NCBI RefSeq assembly: GCF_016429155.1 | Contig: NZ_JAELUC010000015.1 | Coordinates: 1 to 60,785, forward strand | DNA from: Pedobacter sp. ASV12 | Lineage (GTDB): Bacteria > Bacteroidota > Bacteroidia > Sphingobacteriales > Sphingobacteriaceae | Length of the DNA stretch: 60,785 nt | Direction: 5' to 3' | Part shown: positions 55,185 through 60,785 of the stretch, piece after piece | How positions within the stretch are numbered: the stretch's first letter is position 1 | Layout of the letters: each line of letters opens with the position of its first letter | Position numbers and translations under genes: made by a program | The notes under the pieces: generated by a model | What the model saw: the letters and a program-made list of their open reading frames with translations, nothing else | Told to the model about the DNA's origin: nothing | The model's database searches: none

Positions 55185-56375
55185 TTATTCCTGAATTGCC
55201 TTCACGCCCGGCAATTCTTTTCCTTCCATGTACTCTAAAAGCGCACCGCCTCCAGTCGAAACATAGCTTACCTGATCTTCGAGATTGAACTTGGCAATAG
55301 CCGCTGCCGAATCGCCGCCGCCAATTAAAGAAAAGGCTCCGTTTTTAGTGGCCTCTACCACTGCCAAGGCAATGGCTTTGGTGCCTTGTTCAAAGTTTTC
55401 CATTTCGAAAACACCCATCGGACCGTTCCACAATAAAGTCTTCGAATCTTTGATGGTTTTGCTAAACAATTCAATTGTTTTCGGACCGATATCCAAACCC
55501 ATCCAGCCTGCCGGAATCTGCCCGGTATCTACTTGGCTTTGAGCAGCTTCATTATCAAATTTATCGGCAATTACCGTATCCACCGGCAAAATCAGGCTTA
55601 CACCTTTTGCCTTTGCTTTATCCAGCAATTCCAGGCACAATGGCATCCTGTCTTCCTCTAGCAGCGAAGTTCCGATCTCTCCGCCTTGCGCCTTAGCAAA
55701 AGTATAGGCCATACCGCCACCAATTATCAGGTTATCAACCTTTTCCAACAGGCTCTCGATCAGCAAGATCTTATCAGAAACCTTTGCCCCGCCCATAATT
55801 GCCGTGAATGGCTTGGCGGCGCCATGATTTACTTTTTCGGCGTTTTCAAGCTCTTGCGCCATCAGATAGCCGAAGTACTTATGATTTGGAAAAAACTGCG
55901 CTACGATGGTAGTCGAAGCATGGGCACGATGCGCGGTGCCAAAGGCATCGTTTACATACACATCGCCCAATTTGGCTAATTTCTCGGCAAAGGCCACATC
56001 GCCTTTTTCTTCTTCGGGATGGAAACGAAGATTTTCCAGGAGCAACACCTCGCCAGGAAACAAGTTCTTGGCTTTGTTTTCGGCTTCTTCGCCTATGCAG
56101 TCGCTCGCAAACTTAACGGTAAGGTCGAGCATCCTCGACAAATCGCCCAAAATGTGTTTCAAAGAATATTTTTGGTCGGGTCCGCCTTTCGGCCTGCCCA
56201 AATGCGACATCAAGACCACCGCCCCCCCATCATTTAATATTTTGTTGATGGTCGGCAATGCCGCGCGCATCCTTTTGTCGTCGGTAATGTTAAAGTCTTT
56301 ATCTAACGGCACATTGAAATCTACCCTGATCAGGGCTTTTTTATCCTTGAAATTACATTGGTCGATTGTCTTCAT
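55185..56375 (-). CDS. pgk: Phosphoglycerate kinase
   Basis: The 396-aa glycolytic enzyme transfers phosphate from 1,3-bisphosphoglycerate to ADP. The N-terminal substrate domain has RVDFNVPLD (about 17-25), [11 protein letters not shown] and the conserved Arg in [14 protein letters not shown]. The C-terminal nucleotide domain has [12 protein letters not shown] and ends with [12 protein letters not shown] and [14 protein letters not shown]. The length is typical. It starts 15 bp after the acetyltransferase gene, which itself follows gap. Confidence 0.98.
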   Translation of the reverse strand: MKTIDQCNFKDKKALIRVDFNVPLDKDFNITDDKRMRAALPTINKILNDGGAVVLMSHLGRPKGGPDQKYSLKHILGDLSRMLDLTVKFASDCIGEEAENKAKNLFPGEVLLLENLRFHPEEEKGDVAFAEKLAKLGDVYVNDAFGTAHRAHASTTIVAQFFPNHKYFGYLMAQELENAEKVNHGAAKPFTAIMGGAKVSDKILLIESLLEKVDNLIIGGGMAYTFAKAQGGEIGTSLLEEDRMPLCLELLDKAKAKGVSLILPVDTVIADKFDNEAAQSQVDTGQIPAGWMGLDIGPKTIELFSKTIKDSKTLLWNGPMGVFEMENFEQGTKAIALAVVEATKNGAFSLIGGGDSAAAIAKFNLEDQVSYVSTGGGALLEYMEGKELPGVKAIQE

Positions 56376-56390
56376 CTCTTTAGTATTGCT

Positions 56391-56822
56391 TTAGTATAAA
56401 TTTAAAATCATTTCGTAATGCGGTCCTACGCCCGCTATTTCAAACTCTTCTCCCATAAGCCGAAAACCCAGCTTTTGGTAAAACCCAACGGCCGACGTAC
56501 GAGCGTTGCACCAAATATACTGTGCATTTGTGTTTTTAATGTAAGCAATTGCAAATTTAACAAGCTCGGCACCGTAGCCCTTACCCCCAAAGCCCTCATC
56601 GGTAGCCATGCCGCGCAACTGATAGCCTTCTTCCTTGCTGTCTTTGTAGCTTTTCGGAAAAAAAGAAGCAATGGTGGCGATTTCATCACCCACACCATAG
56701 GCCAGGTGAAAGGCACCTTGTACATGATCTGTGGGAAAAACACACTCGGCTGGCGCCAAACCGTTTCTCAATATCTTGCTCCTGAGCCCCAAAGTAAGCT
56801 CGGCGGGAATAAACTTAACCAT
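56391..56822 (-). CDS. GNAT-family N-acetyltransferase
   Basis: The 143-aa protein has the acetyl-CoA binding motif A in LRGMATDEGFGGKGYGAELV, with the Q/RxxGxG/A core as GFGGKGYGA, and a following helix. A motif B-like segment, TSAVGFYQKLGFRLMG, is present. This is the typical small GNAT fold. The substrate is unknown. It lies between gap (63 bp upstream) and pgk (15 bp downstream), which is unusual and suggests co-expression with triose-phosphate metabolism. Its upstream spacer contains the GAATGA hairpin repeat. Confidence 0.85.
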   Translation of the reverse strand: MVKFIPAELTLGLRSKILRNGLAPAECVFPTDHVQGAFHLAYGVGDEIATIASFFPKSYKDSKEEGYQLRGMATDEGFGGKGYGAELVKFAIAYIKNTNAQYIWCNARTSAVGFYQKLGFRLMGEEFEIAGVGPHYEMILNLY

Positions 56823-56828
56823 ATCCTT

Positions 56829-56900
56829 AATTTTGAAGGAGAAAATTTTAAATGATAGCTTTCATTCAATCATTCCTTCATTTAATCATTCAATCATTTT
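56829..56900. repeat. GAATGA-type repeat and hairpin between gap and the GNAT gene
   Basis: TGAAGGA (56834-56840) and TCCTTCA (56874-56880) are inverted around AATGA/TCATT. The segment 56861-56900 is built from CATTCAATCATT units. It contains the gap stop codon and last three codons (Met-Ile-Glu). The 13-mer AATTTTGAAGGAG at 56829-56841 is identical to one in the ftsI-murE spacer. Confidence 0.7.
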
Positions 56901-57896
56901 AACGCTTTGCGTTTCTCTAATCTTAACAACCAAATCGACCAATCTGTTCGAGTAGCCCGATTCGTTGTCGTACCAGCCAACCACTTTTACCAAATCTCCC
57001 ACGATGGAAGTCAGCTTCGAATCGAAAACGCACGAATAGCTATTGTCGATAATATCGACCGAAACAATCGGGTCTTCTGTATACTGTACAATGTTTTTCA
57101 ATTTGCCACCTGCAGCCCGCCTAAATGCTTCGTTAATTTCGGCTATGCTGGTTTTGCGTTTAAGGATGCAGGTAAAATCGGTAAGCGAACCATTTAAAAC
57201 CGGCACGCGAATACCTGCACCGCCAAGTTTCCCATCCAGGTGTGGGAAGATGTGGGTAATGGCTTTGGCTGCTCCTGTACTGGTGGGTATGATAGACGAA
57301 GAAGCCGCCCTTGCCCTGCGCAAATCGTTGTGGGGCGCATCGTGCAGGTTCTGGTCGCCCGTCATAGAGTGTACCGTGGTAATGTAGCCGTCTTCAATGC
57401 CCCAGTTATCATCGAGCACCTTTACCATGGGCGCCACGTTATTGGTGGTACAGGAAGCATTTGACAAAATGGGCGAACCGAGGTCGATTTGCTCATCGTT
57501 AACCCCGATTACTACCATCGGAATGCTTGGATCGCTGGCCGGAGCCGAAATAAGTACCTGCTTCGCACCTGCCTGCAAATGCAGGGAAGCATTGGCCTGG
57601 TTGGTAAACTTGCCCGTCGACTCGATAACCAAATCAATCCCTAATGATGCCCAAGGCAATTGACCGGGGTTTGCTACGGCAAAAACCTTTATTTTTTGGC
57701 CATTGATGATCAAACTTTCATCATCGTGCGCTACCTCTCCCTTAAAAACGCCGTGAACAGAGTCGTATTTGAAGAGATGAGCCAAGGTTGCAGGCGCTCC
57801 AAGATCGTTGATGGCTTCAACCTTCAGCTGGCGCTCGATCGCGGTACGCAAGAAAGTGCGCCCAATCCTGCCAAAACCATTAATAGCAATTTTCAT
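56886..57896 (-). CDS. gap: Glyceraldehyde-3-phosphate dehydrogenase
   Basis: The ATG at 57896 gives the canonical N-terminus MKIAINGFGRIGRTF and 336 aa; the frame is open further upstream but only over the promoter. The catalytic Cys149 is in SNASCTTNNVAP. The NAD-binding Rossmann motif is residues 3-12, and WYDNESGYSNRL lies near the end. The enzyme works in glycolysis with the pgk product encoded two genes downstream. The last codons lie in an intergenic repeat, so the C-terminus ends MIE by repeat sequence. Confidence 0.97.
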   Translation of the reverse strand: MKIAINGFGRIGRTFLRTAIERQLKVEAINDLGAPATLAHLFKYDSVHGVFKGEVAHDDESLIINGQKIKVFAVANPGQLPWASLGIDLVIESTGKFTNQANASLHLQAGAKQVLISAPASDPSIPMVVIGVNDEQIDLGSPILSNASCTTNNVAPMVKVLDDNWGIEDGYITTVHSMTGDQNLHDAPHNDLRRARAASSSIIPTSTGAAKAITHIFPHLDGKLGGAGIRVPVLNGSLTDFTCILKRKTSIAEINEAFRRAAGGKLKNIVQYTEDPIVSVDIIDNSYSCVFDSKLTSIVGDLVKVVGWYDNESGYSNRLVDLVVKIRETQSVKMIE

Positions 57897-57984
57897 GAGA
57901 ATACAATTTATGCTTGGGTTGCGAAGCCTTGTTGGCCCTATTCGCACTTTTCGCAAACAGCCTAGCCAATACAGTTTCACCGTG

Positions 57985-57992
57985 CAAAACTA
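57985..57992 (-). promoter_or_regulatory. -7 element (TAGTTTTG) for the gap operon
   Basis: TAGTTTTG on the minus strand matches TAnnTTTG and lies about 88 nt before the gap ATG. No good -33 match was found. Confidence 0.4.
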
Positions 57993-58041
57993 CCTATATT
58001 CTTTGAAAGGAACTGTCTTTATATGTTTTAATTGCCCCTTT

Positions 58042-59169
58042 TTAACGTTTCGACGACATAAAGGTGTCTTTAAAAATCACGTCGGACAGTTTATAGTTGC
58101 TATCGGCCCTTTTGCCGATGGCATAAGTAACAATCGTATTCATCACCACACATATGGTAATGAGGATGCTGATGAGCACAAAGTTGCCGAAACGCTGCAT
58201 CGCTACAGCAAAAAAGACCATGGCTACGCTAAAAGAGCCCAATGTCCATACAATTTGGTTGGCACTAAAGCCCAAACGCTGCAAACGGTGGTGAACATGG
58301 TTTCTATCGCCTTTAAACGGAGATTGTCTGTGCAGCATCCTAATAAAGAAAATACGCAACGAATCGAAGATGGGAACCAGCAATACTGCAACCGCAATGG
58401 CCGGCGCCGAATAAAAATAGAGCTTTGGAGAGCTTCCTATTTTGTTGAGTTCTATAAATTTAATGGCCAAGGCAACAGATACCAGGCCCACAATCAGCGC
58501 CCCGGTATCGCCCATAAAGATTTTTGCCGGCGCATAATTGAATACCAAAAAGCCACAAATCGCCCCCATCATGGCAAAAGCAATGAAAGCGTAAGGCAAG
58601 GCATTGGCTACGGCGAAAAAGACACCAAAGCTCAAGGTAGCCAGCACGCCGAGCGTTCCCGCCAGGCCGTCGACCCCATCGATGAGGTTAAAGGCGTTGT
58701 TGACAAAAATAATAACCACAATGGAGAATAAACTGCCCCAGAATACATTTACCTCCCACACCAAAAATACACCGTACAAGCTTGTCAGCCTAAATTCGCC
58801 CAGTACCACCAAAATAACCGCTACCACAAGCTGCAACATGAACTTAACCTTGGCACTTACGCCATACAAATCGTCTTTTAGGCCCAAGGCAAACAGCACA
58901 ATACTCGATGTGAGCAAAAAATTAGCCTGCTTGTAATTAACCATTGCCGCAAAAAGCAAGGTAGTGATAGCGAAACTGCAAAAAATAGCCACCCCGCCCA
59001 ACCTCGAAATATGGAGCTTATGCGATTTCCGGTGACTATCGGAACGATCGAACAGGCGATACTTGATGGCGGTAAATATAATGGAAGGGATGCCAGCGAT
59101 AGAAAGCGCAAACGACAAGCCGACAACGGCAATATAATACATTACATGTGTTTGCAGAATCGCGGTCAT
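58042..59169 (-). CDS. WecA/TagO-type undecaprenyl-phosphate sugar-1-phosphate transferase
   Basis: The 375-aa inner-membrane protein of the MraY/WecA superfamily has about eleven helices. It transfers a GlcNAc-1-phosphate-type sugar from UDP to undecaprenyl phosphate, starting O-antigen, capsule or teichoic-type polymers. It shows LGLKDDLYGV, the catalytic NNAFNLIDGVDGLAG, KIFMGDTGALIVG, and the cytoplasmic HRQSPFKGDRNHVHHRL motif typical of WecA rather than MraY. A family 2 glycosyltransferase gene lies 64 bp upstream on the same strand. Exact sugar is not determinable. Confidence 0.9.
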   Translation of the reverse strand: MTAILQTHVMYYIAVVGLSFALSIAGIPSIIFTAIKYRLFDRSDSHRKSHKLHISRLGGVAIFCSFAITTLLFAAMVNYKQANFLLTSSIVLFALGLKDDLYGVSAKVKFMLQLVVAVILVVLGEFRLTSLYGVFLVWEVNVFWGSLFSIVVIIFVNNAFNLIDGVDGLAGTLGVLATLSFGVFFAVANALPYAFIAFAMMGAICGFLVFNYAPAKIFMGDTGALIVGLVSVALAIKFIELNKIGSSPKLYFYSAPAIAVAVLLVPIFDSLRIFFIRMLHRQSPFKGDRNHVHHRLQRLGFSANQIVWTLGSFSVAMVFFAVAMQRFGNFVLISILITICVVMNTIVTYAIGKRADSNYKLSDVIFKDTFMSSKR

Positions 59170-59233
59170 AATTTAGGAGCAAGATAACTTTTGTAAATAA
59201 AAGATAAAAATATTAATTGACGGTTAAATTCAA

Positions 59234-59980
59234 CTAAATCAACAAAAACTGGGAGATTTTACTCAGCTTCTTAAAAACCAATGTGAGCCATGATCTCGGA
59301 ACTTTATTGGCTCTAAGTGCCCGATAATCGTTAACCAGAGCATGATAACGATGCTTCATCGAGGCATTGCTCATGCCTCCCACCCTCATGTTGACCATTA
59401 ATTCATCCAGAAAAACAGCCTTCACCTGGTATCGGTACAAAAACCTCAACATCAACTCATAGTCGGCTGCCGTACCAAAATTCAACGAATAGCCCCCATA
59501 GCGCCCAAACAACTCGCGCTTCAAATAAAGCGTTGGGTGCGCAGGCATCCAGCCCAGTTCGATGGCCCTTTTGGTAAATGGCTTTGAAATCCATTTCCTG
59601 ATTATTTTCCTCGTTTCGGGATGGATATAATTGAGGTTGCCATAAACGCCATCTGCACCTGAAGCGACCAAACGCTCAACTACTTTCGAAATCACCTGAG
59701 GATTGGCCAGTATATCGTCGGCATTCAATATGCCCAATACTTCGCCGGTAGCCAAATTAATCCCCTTGTTCAGCGCATCGTACATGCCTTTGTCTTTTTC
59801 AGATACCAACTGCGCAATGCCTTGCTTGTGCCGCTCGATAATGGCCAAGGTTTGGTCGGTAGAGCCGCCATCAACCACAATATATTCGATCTGGCCATAA
59901 TCCTGCGCCATGACAGAGGAAAGGCAATCGTCGATATATTTCTCGCCGTTATATACTACCGTGATGATGGATACCTTCAT
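59234..59980 (-). CDS. Glycosyltransferase family 2
   Basis: The 248-aa GT-A fold enzyme has the opening MKVSIITVVYNGEKYIDDCL. The nucleotide-sugar residues are in VVDGGSTDQTL, and a DxD-like metal site is in LGILNADDI. The acceptor region contains GWMPAHPTLYLKRE and GTAADYELMLRFLY. There are no membrane helices apart from a hydrophobic C-terminal end. It likely adds a sugar to a surface polysaccharide or lipid-linked oligosaccharide together with the WecA-type product. Donor and acceptor are unknown. Confidence 0.9.
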   Translation of the reverse strand: MKVSIITVVYNGEKYIDDCLSSVMAQDYGQIEYIVVDGGSTDQTLAIIERHKQGIAQLVSEKDKGMYDALNKGINLATGEVLGILNADDILANPQVISKVVERLVASGADGVYGNLNYIHPETRKIIRKWISKPFTKRAIELGWMPAHPTLYLKRELFGRYGGYSLNFGTAADYELMLRFLYRYQVKAVFLDELMVNMRVGGMSNASMKHRYHALVNDYRALRANKVPRSWLTLVFKKLSKISQFLLI

Positions 59981-60458
59981 GAATGCGCCCCGATTTAGAA
60001 ATATGCGTAAAGATAATTAATGCCAAGCAATTATTGCATCCCGCCAACAACGCCAAGATTGGAGCACCGGCAAACGATTGCTCTTTAGCATTTAAAATTT
60101 GTTCTCAACAGCCCTGAATTTCCGGCAAAAAGTTTCTCGGCAAAAAATATTGGGGATCAGAAAGAAAGTCAGGCACTTCAAATCAAGTAAGATTTACCCA
60201 TGGAACTGACAATGGGTATGCCATCCACACGGGTCACGAGACTCAACTGACCCACAAACCCTAGATAAACAAGCAATGCGTGGCCAAGGGCTAGATTTTC
60301 AGCCTGAGGCTTCGAAACAACCTAAGCGCTGCCGATCCCTGATTTTCTGAAAGATTTAAAAATACTCGTATATTTTTGAGAAAAAAGATATACTAAAACA
60401 TGCTGCTTATGCACATCAAAAACAAGACAACCACTTCAAACATCAATCATCATTACGC
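59981..60458. other. 478-bp region without a recognised gene
   Basis: No open reading frame of convincing length lies here. It contains a GT2 promoter candidate (60008-60015), two consecutive inverted repeats and an A/T-rich hairpin around 60359-60378 (AAAAATA-CTCG-TATATTTTT). The inverted repeats are TACCCAT 60195-60201 with ATGGGTA 60212-60218, and GGGTCA 60231-60236 with TGACCC 60248-60253. A structured RNA or leader is possible but not shown; I found no known riboswitch or tRNA. Confidence 0.4.
60008..60015 (-). promoter_or_regulatory. Candidate -7 element (TATCTTTA) for the GT2 gene
   Basis: On the minus strand TATCTTTA, one base from TAnnTTTG, lies 27 nt before the GT2 ATG. Confidence 0.35.
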
Positions 60459-60711
60459 TTAGGCGATGGCAACCATGCGTTTCCTCAAAAAGAACACTCC
60501 GGCGCCACCAGCCGCCACCAGCATCAAGCCTACATAATCATCGATTGGGCAATTGTTCACGGTCGAATAGGTAACTACGTAGCCCCAAACCGCATCGTCA
60601 ATCCTGCAAAGCGAAGTACTTACATTCACACAATAAACCGAAGAACTCAGTACCCTCGGCATGTAAGCGTAGTTGGGATAGCCCATGTCGTTCCCGTCGC
60701 GAGTCTGATAG
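60459..60711 (-). CDS. C-terminal part of a secreted protein with a sorting-like tail (truncated)
   Basis: The frame is open into the adapter, so the N-terminus is missing. Any reading that starts MCIRDS is adapter sequence. The 83 real residues include several Cys and Tyr (SSSVYCVNVSTSLCRIDD and VNNCPIDDY), then a hydrophobic helix, GLMLVAAGGAGVFFL, and a basic end, RKRMVAIA. The order short PxD motif, helix and basic residues resembles C-terminal protein-sorting signals of the PID-CTERM kind in Bacteroidota. The body may be a PKD or gliding-type surface protein, but nothing of it is visible. Confidence 0.6.

Positions 60712-60785
<74 letters not shown>

Noticed and set aside
57897..57980. 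N-terminal extension of glyceraldehyde-3-phosphate dehydrogenase
   Set aside because: The extra 28 residues have no counterpart in the family, and the ATG at 57896 gives the canonical MKIAINGFGRIG start.
60180..60340. tRNA, SRP RNA or riboswitch in the gene-free region
   Set aside because: No cloverleaf, conserved SRP tetraloop or known riboswitch core could be recognised; only two short hairpins remain.

Overview
The window is one contiguous piece of a Bacteroidota chromosome, most likely Sphingobacteriaceae and Pedobacter-like. The signs are the order and wording of the division cluster, a small histone-H1-like protein, TAnnTTTG promoter elements, near absence of Shine-Dalgarno sequences, a TonB-dependent receptor with a carboxypeptidase-regulatory-like N-terminal domain, and a MurE with the meso-DAP motif. 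Genus assignment is inference. Both ends are library sequence, not genome: poly-C plus a Nextera mosaic end at 1-75, and the mirror image at 60712-60785. Genomic sequence therefore runs from 76 to 60711, and the first and last genes are cut. I saw no rRNA, tRNA, CRISPR array or transposase gene.

Layout. (1) 76-3000: a truncated membrane protein, a small acidic protein and an orphan CHASE-PAS-PAS histidine kinase. (2) 3205-10535: an ECF sigma factor with a TPR-bearing anti-sigma-like membrane protein, divergent from a lipoprotein, a secreted PKD protein with a barrel-like C-terminus, and a TPR-CHAT caspase-like membrane protein. This reads as a cell-envelope sensing or proteolysis module of unknown function. 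(3) 10719-26944: a starch/maltose utilisation and glycogen block on the minus strand: TonB receptor, periplasmic and lipoprotein GH13 enzymes, MFS maltose-type transporter, GH65 phosphorylase with beta-phosphoglucomutase, GH31 alpha-glucosidase and glycogen branching enzyme. Oligosaccharides would cross the outer membrane, be trimmed in the periplasm, enter as maltose, and be phosphorolysed to glucose and glucose-6-phosphate. No SusD or SusR homologue is present. (4) 27138-38189: mixed genes: penicillin-acylase-family protein, LuxE-like protein, tyrS, an AcpH-like protein, ligA, dapA, a histone-H1-like gene and an alpha-oxoamine synthase.

(5) 38344-54954: a nearly complete division and cell-wall (dcw) cluster on the minus strand, in the order mraZ-rsmH-ftsL-ftsI-murE-mraY-murD-ftsW-[four-helix-bundle gene]-murG-murC-ftsQ-ftsA-ftsZ, without murF or ddl. 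It starts after an array of 10-bp-spaced repeats that looks like an MraZ operator and ends at a strong terminator. A four-helix-bundle (S23-type) gene is inserted between ftsW and murG, flanked by GAATGA-rich inverted repeats. (6) 55185-60711: gap, a GNAT acetyltransferase and pgk as one unit, then a WecA-type sugar-phosphate transferase, a family 2 glycosyltransferase and the tail of a secreted protein with a C-terminal sorting-like signal.

The least explained signals are the CHAT/ECF module, the GAATGA hairpin elements that recur in several spacers (one of them carrying the four-helix-bundle gene), the MraZ-type operator array, and three genes whose promoter -7 element lies only 4 nt before the start codon.
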